A stretch of 38,270 bases of DNA from Lachnospiraceae bacterium (GCA_017521605.1 JAFXCD010000007.1:1-38270); one strand, 5' to 3'; counted from the first letter of the stretch, positions 16,162 through 26,091 are shown. Numbers and translations are program-made. Notes: generated by a model from the sequence alone, not told the origin.

Positions 16162-19100
16162 TTATTTCTTATCTGAATTTTTAATGTTTCTCCGTTTGTT
16201 CCAGACAAATCCAACACCACTACTTAGCATTAGTGCCAGACACCAATAAATTGAATCATCCTCTCCTGTAACAGGCGACTTTCTCACACCACCAGTATTT
16301 GCCTCAGAAATTGCAGGCGGTGGACTCATCGACTCTATGGGAGCCGGTGTTAATACCGGTGTTAGATTTGGAATTTGTGTTGGAGTCGGTGATTCTGCAG
16401 GCACTTCCGCAGGTGCCTCTGTGGGTGCTTCTGTAGGCACTTCTGTAGGCACTTCTGTAGGTGCTTCTGTAGGCACTTCTGTAGGTGCTTCTGTAGGTGC
16501 TTCTGTAGGTGCTTCTGTAGGCACTTCTGTAGGTGCAGGAGTAAAAGTTTGTGTTGGTTCTTCAGGACTTACTTCTTCCTTAATGTTGTTAAAAACTATT
16601 TTCTCCTGTTCCTTACCTGCACTGGTTATTTTGTTCTTCACCAACAGCTTACCCGTTCCGTTATCTGAAACACTCACCTCTACTACATATTTATTTTCAT
16701 CCATTATATATACGGAATCCTCTTTCATCACTTCCGAAATAGTGTAACTGAATGTATGCCCCACATCTTGCATAGAATATTTAATTGGTGCAAATCGAAT
16801 ATCACCTTTGTCATTTTCTACCGTCTGAAGTACTTTTCCTGCTTCATCAGTCAAAATGAACTCAAAGCTTTCTCCTTCCTCCGGCATCTTACCATTCACT
16901 TGTTTTTCTGCCACAAGGCTTATTTGTCCTTCAGCATCATATTGATTGGTAAAAACAATATCCGGTACTTCTTTTGCATTTCCGATTTCTGACATTTTTC
17001 CCACCTTAACAGTTGCTGACAACTTACCATCATCAGTTTCTTTAACAACCACATTCACCAGATATTTTGAACTATCATATATAATTCCTGCCTGTGTTCC
17101 TTTTTCCTCAGTAATTTCATATTTATATGAACCCACTTTATTAAAGGTTATTCCCGGGAAAGCAAACGCAGCCTTACCCGCACTCCAATTTCTTGTAGTT
17201 GTGGTCAAAGAATCCGGCAGAGGCGCATTCGGTGTATCTACAGCTGCACTTATTGCAAAAGTAAATTTGTCTGAATTTGTTGTCGCTCTCCCCTCCAATT
17301 CCTTAATACCCTTTATTGTCACTGTCGTAGGAATTATCTTTTTATTTGTGATTGTTATGGTATAACCTTCTTCATCAACACTAAACAGCTGATAGTTATT
17401 ACTCTGTGCTACCTGCACCTTTCCATCCTGAGTAATATCAAATTTCCACAAATATTCATCTCTCAATTCATATCCCTGTGGTGCCTTAGTCTCTTCTAAT
17501 GTATAACTTCCCGGAACAAGGCTCGTAAACTGTATGGTTCCTTTTTTATTAACATCCGGTACAATCACTCTATTGTTTGCATCTGTCAGCTTAAACTCTG
17601 CTCCTTCCAGAATCTGACCGGCAATATCACACTTTTGTACTGAAATAACTGCCGGATTATTCTGTACTTCTTCATCCACAAAGCTTCCTGCAGGTATCAC
17701 CGTAATACCGCAATCCAAAACTTCCTGTAATTCTTCACTTAAGTTCTGACCTTGACTTGCATTGGTAGTTAAAACATAACACCATTTCCAAGGTGTTTCA
17801 CCCAGCATATATCCCTTTGGTGCTTTTGTCTCTTCCAGCATATAAACTTTGGTATCAGACAACTTACATACCACTTGAATCATACCATTTGCATCTGTAG
17901 TCAGCACTTCTTCTGTTCCTGCTTTTGCTGTACCATCCAAATTTAATTCTACTTTCTTAAACTCTGCTCCCGAAAGCACCGTGGGTGTTGTCGCTTCCAC
18001 CGCGCTACCATCTATTTTCACCAAACGTATACCGGCTTCATCATTTTGAACGGAAAAGCTACCCATTTGATAAGTAGATTTTACAGTAAAAGTAACATTA
18101 GTGGGGGGGGCTGTACGTCCGGCCAGCGTTGCAGTATTATCAAGTTGGACTTCTGCCCCAACGGGCTTGGTTGTCTTTACCTGATAAACAAACTCAATAT
18201 AGGTTTCATCCGGTATGGTCATTGTAAAACTTTTTCCATCCTCGGCCATTTCCAGCACATACGTGTTTTCTCCGGGTTCAGTTCCCTTCGCCATCTGCAC
18301 TCCGGTTAATTTATTAGTCACCCGGAATGTGTTTTCCAGATAAATAAAATTCTCTTTTCCCGTTCCCATATAATCATACAAAGTAATTGTATCTTCATCA
18401 CTTTGATTAAGGCTGTAGGGATTAATATCTATGGTATATTTTACCTTACTTCCACTAGATTCCAACCACTCTGAGGTTTTACTTAATACCACATCATTTA
18501 TCACAATATCGCCTTCCTCATAAGGCTCTTCCAGCAATAAACCATTCCAATATACCTCTGCAACATTTTTAACATTCTCAAAGGTAAGGCTCACTTCCCT
18601 ATCCGGCATCTTATCCAATGCTTCCTGAAGCACCCCTTCTTTAAATACTGTATAATAATCAATGTAGATATTATATTCCTTACTGGGCCAGTTCTTACCC
18701 GGCTTTGTAAACTCCAATGTGAATTGGTTTTTATCTTCATCCCAACTAAATATAGCATCTGTCAAATCAATCTTTTTATGAGCTTGGGTTGACTCTATAC
18801 TAAAGCAATCTCTCCAGTTTTCACCATCCTCCATTAGCTTCATATTTTCCGGCAAGGTATCTTCCACCTTTAATCGCACGTCATTCCCAACATCAAATTC
18901 AGCCGCACCTATTTCAATACGCCATTTTACTTCTTTTTTATTATCATTATTTACAAAATCAGCAAAATTTTCACCCGAAAGCTCTTCCAACGTTTTTAAT
19001 ACTGTAGAAAACGCTCTGCCGGACTCAACTTTTGCTTCCAAAGGGGTTAACGGATTACCCGATACTGCATAATCCAGAGAAGCCGTATTTTCAATATTTG

Positions 19101-21657
19101 CAACAGGATACCTACCATTATTCGGATTATTATAATCAGTATTATAGAGATAACTTAATACTTCAATCTTTTTAAAATAGGTTTCTCCTTCACTTAAGAG
19201 ATTTTTGATAGCTGACATATTAAAGTTGATAACAAATTTTGCCTTATTGTCTGCCGCGTTAAGCAAAGTATAATGCTCACCCTCAACCAACTGAACTTTT
19301 ATATCATTTTCCCTCACCAATGTAAGGTTTGGAGCATACTTCTTATCTGTTTCAAAATCATACCAGACATCCATGTCATCGGAAATATTCGTTTTACTTT
19401 TTAACCTTGCAACATCTGTCAACACCAAGCCGGATAAACTGTCTACCGGAATTCGATTGGGATTATCAATTTCTATTTTCCATTCGCTAATTATGTCATG
19501 TATATCATACTTCTTCGAATCTCTCGTAGATACCTTCGATAATTTCAATTGTACAGTATCACCAAACTGAGGAATCTCTGTTCCGTTTTGTGGTCCGATA
19601 TCTGTTACATTTGGACTGGGAACAGTAGGAAATTCAATACTCCAATTATTCTCCATCACACTGAAATCTATAGTATCTTCCGGCACCAAAGTATAATAGG
19701 TCAATTTAAACTTCCGAGCACTGGCAGAAGGATCTGCCGTCAATTTACCCGGATAAAGAATAAACATTTCATTGCCATTTTCATCGGTACCAAAATCAAT
19801 ATAATCTAAATCATTTTTGTTCCATAACTTTACAATACTTTCAGGCGAACCGGATGAAATATCCCAAATATCAAAGGATGTTGCCCCATTAATCAGCAAG
19901 CTTTGTCCACCCTTCATTACATCTTTAACAACCATACTGGGATCCGGAACACTCCAACCAAACTCCACATCCCATCGAATTAGCTTTCCTCTGACTCCTT
20001 CCTTATCATAGATAACATGTTCACCTGTATTACTTGTTTCAATGGCACCTCTCTTAATAAAAGGATAAGGTGGTTTTAACTTATCTTTTACTGTTGATTC
20101 TTTTCCATTCACAATATTAGTGTCATCTACGGATACTAATTTGGCAGAATTTATATATTCTATCTCACTATTTCCCTTTGCGACCTCATCCACTGCCTTG
20201 GTCGCTTTACAAGGAACTTTTAAATAATATGTACCGGGAGGCAAAGTCAAAAGACTATTGGTACTAACAATAATGCTTTGCGTATTTTCCGATATGCTTG
20301 TAACAACATCTGCTGCAACCGGTTGTAAATTATCTGCTATTCCCTCTTGGCTCCAGAAATCTTCAGCCGTATTTACTCCCAATAATACAACCGGTTTGTC
20401 AGAATGTTCTAGAGGAGCCGTCACCACATCATTTACTGTGAAAGTAGTTACTTCATCCTTCAAATAAACTGCCACACAATAATCCACATAATAATCTGCA
20501 CCTTCTATGTATAAATTGGTTTGTTTATTTACAGGAATAATACTTTTAATAATTTTACTTCTCTCAGAAATATTATCATCCCATTTAAGAGTAGCTGTAG
20601 CAGTTAATGGTGTTGTTAATGAAGCATTATTCTCTAAAAGCTCCACTACATTATCATTATTATATCCGTTCAGCTTAGCAGCTGCTGCTTCATTCTTTAT
20701 GGACATAGTGTATGTAAGAGTATAGGAGCCTTTCTTCAATACATCAGCACCATTAAAGGAAAAAATATTTTCTGTACCATTATTCAATACAGTCACACTT
20801 AACCCATCAGTCGGTCCGGTTACTTCAGGATTATCAACCAACTGCCCTGTAAGCGAACTTCCGGCACCGCCACTTAATACATCCTTTAATTTCAAATCAG
20901 CCGAGTAACCATCATATGAAACGTTTCCACCAATTCCCATATCCTGGTCCAATGTAAAAGTCACCGAATAATCTGCTACATAGGTACCATCTCTATACAC
21001 CGGTGCACCTACTGTTTTCGTTAATTCATAACGGGTCTTAATGGGGATAATATAATTCTGACCACCCACATTAATGGTAATCTTACCGGGATTATCATTA
21101 TCACCAATATTCACCTCTCCTGTAAATCCCATTGCTATTTTGTTTAACTGAAGATTATCATTATTCTTAACTTTATTAATCCATTCTTCCTCAAAACGAA
21201 TTCTCACCTTATGATTTTCATCTATCCACCATCTATAAAAGGGGGCACCGGATTCATCCTCTGCCAGATTATCAAAATCCGAAGGATATAAGGATGTAGG
21301 ATAACTTCCCTTTAGCATACTGACAAACTGAGCATCCACCGTAAAATCAATCAATTTATTAGCCGCCTTTAACTTTTCTAACAGCTGTGTGTTATCAAAC
21401 TCTGTCATTTCCAACAAAAAAATCAAAGACTGACCATCTTCCAGCACAGTAATCTGCTGCCCATTTTCTGCATCTTCATTACTTGCATATAAACTAATGT
21501 TCACCTTTGCATAGTCAGACATTTCTACCGACTCTACTTCCTGTTCTCCCTCTGCTTGCACGTTCAAAGGTTCAATAACCATAAACATCATAATCAGACA
21601 AAGCAGCCATGCCATTCCCTTTTTCATTAATTTTCCCACTTCATTACACACTTTCAT
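16162..21657 (-). CDS. Large wall-anchored pilin/adhesin-like protein with SPVTG sorting signal
   Basis: 1831 residues. The start at 21657 has AAAGGAG 8 nt upstream; a later ATG (MKKGMAWLL) fits the signal peptide better but has a poor site. After the signal peptide (LLCLIMMFMVIEPLNVQA) comes a long region of beta-sandwich repeats. Next are two SpaA-type Cna-B domains (each with the E-box YMLEETKAPKGY or YTLEETKAPQGY), then two FctA/Spy0128-like pilin isopeptide domains (YKYEITEEKG; FSYTISEVM). A PTEAPTEV repeat spacer follows at about 1725-1775. The C-terminus is SPVTG at 1794-1798, a hydrophobic segment and NKRRN. SPVTG fits the (S/P)PxTG motif described for Clostridioides sortase B rather than LPxTG. 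No sortase is in the window. Role: surface display and probably adhesion, with self-made isopeptide cross-links (inference). Confidence 0.93.
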   Translation of the reverse strand: MKVCNEVGKLMKKGMAWLLCLIMMFMVIEPLNVQAEGEQEVESVEMSDYAKVNISLYASNEDAENGQQITVLEDGQSLIFLLEMTEFDNTQLLEKLKAANKLIDFTVDAQFVSMLKGSYPTSLYPSDFDNLAEDESGAPFYRWWIDENHKVRIRFEEEWINKVKNNDNLQLNKIAMGFTGEVNIGDNDNPGKITINVGGQNYIIPIKTRYELTKTVGAPVYRDGTYVADYSVTFTLDQDMGIGGNVSYDGYSADLKLKDVLSGGAGSSLTGQLVDNPEVTGPTDGLSVTVLNNGTENIFSFNGADVLKKGSYTLTYTMSIKNEAAAAKLNGYNNDNVVELLENNASLTTPLTATATLKWDDNISERSKIIKSIIPVNKQTNLYIEGADYYVDYCVAVYLKDEVTTFTVNDVVTAPLEHSDKPVVLLGVNTAEDFWSQEGIADNLQPVAADVVTSISENTQSIIVSTNSLLTLPPGTYYLKVPCKATKAVDEVAKGNSEIEYINSAKLVSVDDTNIVNGKESTVKDKLKPPYPFIKRGAIETSNTGEHVIYDKEGVRGKLIRWDVEFGWSVPDPSMVVKDVMKGGQSLLINGATSFDIWDISSGSPESIVKLWNKNDLDYIDFGTDENGNEMFILYPGKLTADPSASARKFKLTYYTLVPEDTIDFSVMENNWSIEFPTVPSPNVTDIGPQNGTEIPQFGDTVQLKLSKVSTRDSKKYDIHDIISEWKIEIDNPNRIPVDSLSGLVLTDVARLKSKTNISDDMDVWYDFETDKKYAPNLTLVRENDIKVQLVEGEHYTLLNAADNKAKFVINFNMSAIKNLLSEGETYFKKIEVLSYLYNTDYNNPNNGRYPVANIENTASLDYAVSGNPLTPLEAKVESGRAFSTVLKTLEELSGENFADFVNNDNKKEVKWRIEIGAAEFDVGNDVRLKVEDTLPENMKLMEDGENWRDCFSIESTQAHKKIDLTDAIFSWDEDKNQFTLEFTKPGKNWPSKEYNIYIDYYTVFKEGVLQEALDKMPDREVSLTFENVKNVAEVYWNGLLLEEPYEEGDIVINDVVLSKTSEWLESSGSKVKYTIDINPYSLNQSDEDTITLYDYMGTGKENFIYLENTFRVTNKLTGVQMAKGTEPGENTYVLEMAEDGKSFTMTIPDETYIEFVYQVKTTKPVGAEVQLDNTATLAGRTAPPTNVTFTVKSTYQMGSFSVQNDEAGIRLVKIDGSAVEATTPTVLSGAEFKKVELNLDGTAKAGTEEVLTTDANGMIQVVCKLSDTKVYMLEETKAPKGYMLGETPWKWCYVLTTNASQGQNLSEELQEVLDCGITVIPAGSFVDEEVQNNPAVISVQKCDIAGQILEGAEFKLTDANNRVIVPDVNKKGTIQFTSLVPGSYTLEETKAPQGYELRDEYLWKFDITQDGKVQVAQSNNYQLFSVDEEGYTITITNKKIIPTTVTIKGIKELEGRATTNSDKFTFAISAAVDTPNAPLPDSLTTTTRNWSAGKAAFAFPGITFNKVGSYKYEITEEKGTQAGIIYDSSKYLVNVVVKETDDGKLSATVKVGKMSEIGNAKEVPDIVFTNQYDAEGQISLVAEKQVNGKMPEEGESFEFILTDEAGKVLQTVENDKGDIRFAPIKYSMQDVGHTFSYTISEVMKEDSVYIMDENKYVVEVSVSDNGTGKLLVKNKITSAGKEQEKIVFNNIKEEVSPEEPTQTFTPAPTEVPTEAPTEAPTEAPTEVPTEAPTEVPTEVPTEAPTEAPAEVPAESPTPTQIPNLTPVLTPAPIESMSPPPAISEANTGGVRKSPVTGEDDSIYWCLALMLSSGVGFVWNKRRNIKNSDKK
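16397..16540 (-). repeat. 12-bp tandem repeats encoding the (PTEA/V) wall-spanning spacer
   Basis: About twelve units of ggtgcttctgta or ggcacttctgta in tandem, coding for PTEAP/PTEVP. The repeats are nearly exact, so copy number is likely to vary between strains. They also create a long false reading frame on the plus strand. Confidence 0.9.
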
Positions 21658-21710
21658 TTGTAAACTCCTTTAGAAATTTTACATTCGTGACATAGTACTA
21701 ATTTACCAAC

Positions 21711-21754
21711 TAAAAAAATGCCACAAATATTTTTATCGGCAACAATGTGACATT
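21711..21754 (-). terminator. Terminator of the gntR-clpC-radA operon
   Basis: 9-bp stem with one G-T pair (21717-21725 with 21746-21754), 20-nt loop, and on the minus strand TTTTT directly after. It begins 53 bp after the radA stop. Its loop and stem contain the sigma-28-like promoter of the next gene. Confidence 0.65.
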
Positions 21755-21760
21755 TCTTTA
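21733..21760 (-). promoter_or_regulatory. Sigma-28 (SigD/FliA)-like promoter of the large surface-protein gene
   Basis: On the minus strand TAAA (21760-21757), 16 nt, GCCGATAA (21740-21733). The -10 is identical to the enteric sigma-28 consensus and one base from the Bacillus SigD one. Transcription would begin near 21725, giving a leader of about 68 nt. I find no convincing sigma-A promoter in this gap. Confidence 0.6.
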
Positions 21761-21806
21761 TAGTAAGTTCACAAAAATTTACTTTTTATTTCCAAAAGCA
21801 TTACAC

Positions 21807-23180
21807 TCAAAACAAATATTCAATCGCTTCCTGTATATTGCTTACACCGATAACCTTCATCTTACCGCCGGTCTTGATACTCTTCATGCAGACCTTGGGT
21901 ACTACACAGATTTCAAAGCCAAGTTTCTCTGCTTCTGCCACTCGCTGTGCTGCCATGTTAACGGAGCGGACTTCTCCACTTAATCCTACTTCTCCAAAGG
22001 CCATAAGTTTAGGACTAAGGGCCATATTCTTAAAGCTGGATACAATAGCCAGTACAATGCCCAAATCAATGGCCGGCTCCACAATCTTCATACCGCCGGT
22101 TAGATTTACATAGGCATCGCAACCTGCCAACTGGATTCCACAACGCTTTTCCAGTACTGCCATCAATAAATTCACACGGTTAAAATCCGTGCCCGTAGTT
22201 TGCCTGCGCGGAATACCGAAATTAGTCTGGCACACAAGAGCCTGAATTTCCAAAAGCAAGGGACGGGTTCCCTCCAGGGAACATGCCACCACCGAACCAC
22301 TGGCATTCATGGGACGACCCTCCAGCATATATTCTGAAGGATTCTGTACTTCTGCCAGCCCTTCTTCCCGCATTTCAAACACACCGATTTCATTGGTAGA
22401 ACCAAATCGATTTTTCACCCCACGTAATATGCGGTAGGATGCATGTCTGTCTCCTTCAAAATAAAGTACGGTATCCACCATATGTTCCAATACTCGTGGG
22501 CCTGCCACTGTACCCTCCTTGGTTACATGACCTACAATAAAAACTGCTACATTTAAGCCCTTTGCCAGCTGTAATAAGGTACCTGTAGATTCCCTAACCT
22601 GTGACACACTGCCCGGTGCTGCTGATACATTTTCATTATACATGGTCTGGATAGAGTCAATAACTACCACCCTTGGATTTTCTTTTCGTATCACCTCAGC
22701 AATCTCGTCCAGATTAGTTTCACAGAGCAGTAGCATCTGCTTCTGAAACTGTCCGATACGTTCCGCACGCATCTTTATCTGCACTTGGGATTCTTCTCCT
22801 GAAATATAGAGTACCTTATGTCCGCTTTCCGCCAATAAACGACAGGTTTGTAAAAGTAATGTGGATTTACCGATACCGGGGTCACCACCCACCAATGTAA
22901 GGGAACCCTGTACAATACCGCCGCCTAAAACCCTGTCTAATTCAGAAATACCTGTGCGGATTTTATCCTCTTCCTGTATGGTTACTTCTACCAACGCTAT
23001 AGGAACACTTTTCCCCTGTCCTTTTACTCCTTTTGAGGAATTTTTTAAGGAAGTCGCACGAACGACTTCCTCCACAAAGGTATTCCACTCTTTACAACCG
23101 GGACACTGTCCCATCCATTTTGAAGATTCAAATCCACAATTTTGACAATAAAATACTGTTGCATTCTTACTTTTTGCCAT
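21807..23180 (-). CDS. radA: DNA repair protein RadA (Sms)
   Basis: 457 residues, the standard length. It drives branch migration and processing of recombination intermediates. It has an N-terminal C4 zinc finger (FYCQNCGFESSKWMGQCPGC), a RecA-like ATPase with Walker A GGDPGIGKSTLL near residue 96, the RadA signature KNRFGSTNEIGVFEM, and the C-terminal Lon-protease-like domain (DAYVNLTGGMKIVEPAIDLG). AGGAG lies 8 nt before the ATG. It is the last gene of the operon gntR-clpC-136 aa-radA, 17 bp after its upstream neighbour. A clpC-radA linkage is common in Firmicutes. Confidence 0.98.
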   Translation of the reverse strand: MAKSKNATVFYCQNCGFESSKWMGQCPGCKEWNTFVEEVVRATSLKNSSKGVKGQGKSVPIALVEVTIQEEDKIRTGISELDRVLGGGIVQGSLTLVGGDPGIGKSTLLLQTCRLLAESGHKVLYISGEESQVQIKMRAERIGQFQKQMLLLCETNLDEIAEVIRKENPRVVVIDSIQTMYNENVSAAPGSVSQVRESTGTLLQLAKGLNVAVFIVGHVTKEGTVAGPRVLEHMVDTVLYFEGDRHASYRILRGVKNRFGSTNEIGVFEMREEGLAEVQNPSEYMLEGRPMNASGSVVACSLEGTRPLLLEIQALVCQTNFGIPRRQTTGTDFNRVNLLMAVLEKRCGIQLAGCDAYVNLTGGMKIVEPAIDLGIVLAIVSSFKNMALSPKLMAFGEVGLSGEVRSVNMAAQRVAEAEKLGFEICVVPKVCMKSIKTGGKMKVIGVSNIQEAIEYLF

Positions 23181-23197
23181 GAACCTGCTCCTATGGG

Positions 23198-23608
23198 TTA
23201 TGCCTCAACAATCTTAACATCAACATCTTCTGCCTTCAAGTCAATACTTAAATTCAGCTTGCCGCTCAAGTTAGTCTTTACCTTACCAATAGAGTTACCC
23301 TGCAGGAATACTTCGTATTCTGTATCTTCCTTAAGTCCTACTGTCACCTGGGTACTATGTGCTCCCTCTGCCAGGAAAGAAACTCCTTCTGCTGTCTCAG
23401 AAAACTCATGAACAGCAGTTCCGGGTACGGATTCATACAGGAACATACCATTCTTCTCCAGCTTTGTGATTTCTTCAAAGGTCTTTACCTTGTAGATATC
23501 TCCCATATGTGAGAAATCTTCCACTTTCTTCTTGTCCCTAAGCTCATAATTACCAAAGCTTATTGTGTTGTTTTCTTCGCTACGAAGTAATTCTTTTACT
23601 ACTGACAT
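23198..23608 (-). CDS. Conserved hypothetical protein between clpC and radA, 136 aa
   Basis: Small soluble protein without signal peptide or membrane helix. It has alternating hydrophobic residues typical of beta strands (TISFGNYELRDKKKVEDFSH, YKVKTFEEITKLEKNGMFLY, VHEFSETAEGVSFLAEGA, NLSGKLNLSIDLK). I recall near relatives in Lachnospiraceae that databases sometimes label endosialidase-like; nothing visible here supports a catalytic sialidase, so I do not use that name. It lies 17 bp from both clpC and radA, so co-expression with the Clp chaperone is nearly certain. Confidence 0.85.
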   Translation of the reverse strand: MSVVKELLRSEENNTISFGNYELRDKKKVEDFSHMGDIYKVKTFEEITKLEKNGMFLYESVPGTAVHEFSETAEGVSFLAEGAHSTQVTVGLKEDTEYEVFLQGNSIGKVKTNLSGKLNLSIDLKAEDVDVKIVEA

Positions 23609-23625
23609 TTCAGTACCCTCCTAAT

Positions 23626-26091
23626 TTATCTATTGTTTTTTACTGTAAAGGTCACTTCTCCCAGACCTGTTTTTTTATCTGTTTTGTAGCCTGCAGTCAC
23701 TGTATCACCTGCTGTTACATTCTTTTTTAAAATTTCCTCTGCCAATGCATCCTCAACTACTGACTGAATAGCTCTTCTCAACGGTCTGGCCCCCATCTTA
23801 CTATCTGAATATTTCTCCACCAGATGCTCTTTTAAAGAATTGCTAAGACTCAACTGAATATCCATCTGCTCTTTGCATCTCTTGCTCAGACTTCTTGCCA
23901 GCAAATTAATAATATCTTTCATATTTGTTTTGTTCAGCTGATGGAATACAATAATATCGTCAATTCGGTTGATAAATTCGGGTTTAAAGCTTTTCTTTAC
24001 CTCTTCCATGACGCCCGCTTTCATCCTCTCATAATCCTTTTCTTCATTTACTTCTGAGGCAAATCCCAGATTCTTAGGATCCACAATCCGCTGGGCTCCC
24101 GCATTGGAGGTCATTATCAATATGGTATTTTTGAAATTCACTTTGCGGCCCTTGGAATCTGTAATATGTCCATCATCCAATACCTGCAACAAAATATTAA
24201 ACACATCCGGATGAGCCTTTTCGATTTCATCAAAAAGCACCACACTATAAGGATTACGTCTAACCTTTTCACTCAACTGTCCACCGTCATCAAAGCCTAC
24301 ATAGCCCGGGGGAGATCCAATCATCTTAGATACAGAATGACCTTCCATATACTCTGACATATCCACTCGGATCATTGCGTTTTCATCCCCAAACATTGCT
24401 TCCGCCAAAGCCTTACTCAATTCTGTCTTACCCACACCGGTAGGTCCCAAAAACAGAAACGAACCAATGGGTCTGTTAGGATCCTTTAGTCCTACCCGGC
24501 CTCTACGCATAGCCTTGGAAACTGCTGTAACAGCCTCCTCCTGTCCGATTACCCTCTTATGCAAAACGCCTTCCAACTTAAGTAAACGTTCACTTTCCTT
24601 CTCTGCCAGCTTTTGTACCGGAATCTTGGTCCACATTGCCACAACCTTAGCAATATCTTCTTCCCCAATCTCCAGATATTCACTTTCTTGACTGCTCTTC
24701 TTTTTCTTATCTGCTTTCTCCAGCTTCTTTACTGCCTCATCCTGTAATGCCTTCAACCTGGAAGCTTCCTTAAACTCTCCGGCTCCCAAAGCCTTTGCAA
24801 TCTTTTCATCCAGCTCTCTGACTTCCAGCTTTATGTTATGAATCTTATCACTCTTATTATTCTTCTGCAATCTGGCAGCTGAAGCCGCTTCGTCTATAAG
24901 GTCGATAGCTTTGTCCGGCAGATTTCTGTCATTAATATATCTTTCTGCCAGCTTCACAGCTATTTCTACTGCTTCTTTGGTTATTCTTACTCTATGATGA
25001 TCTTCATATTTCCCTTTGATTCCTTCCAATATAGCAATAGCCTCTGTTACAGTAGGTTCTTCCACATTAATCGGCTGGAATCTTCTCTCTAAAGCGGCAT
25101 CCTTGGAAACATATTTGCGATATTCAGAAATTGTGGTTGCACCGATTAACTGTATCTCACCGCGGGCCAATGATGGTTTTAATATATTGGAAGCATCAAT
25201 TGCTCCCTCTGCCCCGCCGGCACCAATAATTGTATGCATTTCATCCACAAACAAAATCACATTACCATCAGTAATTACTTCCTTAATCACCTTTTTGATA
25301 CGTTCTTCAAACTCTCCCCTGTACTTGCTTCCCGCAACCATACCTGACAAATCCAAGGTCAATACTCTTTTATCCTGTACGGTAAATGGAACATCTCCAT
25401 TAACAATTCGTAACGCCAGTCCCTCTACCACAGCCGTTTTACCCACACCGGGCTCCCCTATGAGACAAGGGTTATTCTTAGTGCGCCTGCTTAAAATCTG
25501 AATTACGCGCTGGATTTCATCTTCACGCCCAATTACAGGATCCAATTTTCCTTCCCTGGCCAAAGCAGTCAAATCACGGCTGTATTGATCCAAAGTAGCT
25601 GTTTTACTTTTATTATTCTGTTTCTTACCCAAATCCTCTTTGTATAAATTGGGGTCTGCACCTATTGCAGTCAGCACATCTACATAAAGCTTCTGTACGG
25701 AAACATTCAATGTATTCAATAATCTGACCGCTACATTTTCTCCTTCTTTCAACAAAGCCAACAAAATATGCTCTGTTCCTGTTTTTTTCTGTCCAAAACG
25801 CTTTGCCTGCTTGTGCGCATCTTCCAAAATCTTTTCGGCTCTGGGGGAATATCCTTCCCTCTCTTTAATAACCACTCCGGCTTCAAAAGCAATTAATTCT
25901 TTAATCATTTTCATAGCGCCTTCTGTGGTAACACCATTATCTGTCAAAGCTTTGGCAGCCACTCCGCTACCTTCCTTTATTAATCCAACTAAGATATGCT
26001 CCGTTCCTATATATCCCTGTTTTAGCTGTTTTGCACATTTTGCCGCAAGATTTAGGGCATCTTCAGCTTTACCCGTAAATTGCATCTGCAT
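23626..26091 (-). CDS. clpC: ATP-dependent Clp protease ATP-binding subunit ClpC
   Basis: 821 residues, a Hsp100 unfoldase that feeds proteins to ClpP. Domains: two Clp_N repeats (about 1-145, AEDALNLAAKCAKQLKQGY); AAA1 with Walker A GEPGVGKTAVVEG near 212; a middle domain with UVR motif (KALGAGEFKEASRLKALQDE, about 430-460), which distinguishes ClpC from ClpB; AAA2 with GPTGVGKTELSKAL near 555; and the C-terminal D2-small domain. The start overlaps the stop of the GntR gene by one base (TAATG), with GGAGGG 8 nt upstream, so translation is coupled. No ctsR, mcsA or mcsB neighbours are present. Confidence 0.97.
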   Translation of the reverse strand: MQMQFTGKAEDALNLAAKCAKQLKQGYIGTEHILVGLIKEGSGVAAKALTDNGVTTEGAMKMIKELIAFEAGVVIKEREGYSPRAEKILEDAHKQAKRFGQKKTGTEHILLALLKEGENVAVRLLNTLNVSVQKLYVDVLTAIGADPNLYKEDLGKKQNNKSKTATLDQYSRDLTALAREGKLDPVIGREDEIQRVIQILSRRTKNNPCLIGEPGVGKTAVVEGLALRIVNGDVPFTVQDKRVLTLDLSGMVAGSKYRGEFEERIKKVIKEVITDGNVILFVDEMHTIIGAGGAEGAIDASNILKPSLARGEIQLIGATTISEYRKYVSKDAALERRFQPINVEEPTVTEAIAILEGIKGKYEDHHRVRITKEAVEIAVKLAERYINDRNLPDKAIDLIDEAASAARLQKNNKSDKIHNIKLEVRELDEKIAKALGAGEFKEASRLKALQDEAVKKLEKADKKKKSSQESEYLEIGEEDIAKVVAMWTKIPVQKLAEKESERLLKLEGVLHKRVIGQEEAVTAVSKAMRRGRVGLKDPNRPIGSFLFLGPTGVGKTELSKALAEAMFGDENAMIRVDMSEYMEGHSVSKMIGSPPGYVGFDDGGQLSEKVRRNPYSVVLFDEIEKAHPDVFNILLQVLDDGHITDSKGRKVNFKNTILIMTSNAGAQRIVDPKNLGFASEVNEEKDYERMKAGVMEEVKKSFKPEFINRIDDIIVFHQLNKTNMKDIINLLARSLSKRCKEQMDIQLSLSNSLKEHLVEKYSDSKMGARPLRRAIQSVVEDALAEEILKKNVTAGDTVTAGYKTDKKTGLGEVTFTVKNNR

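Noticed and set aside
16337-16747. Plus-strand frame rich in GASVGTSVG repeats
   Set aside because: Mirror of the PTEA/PTEV-coding repeats of the surface protein.
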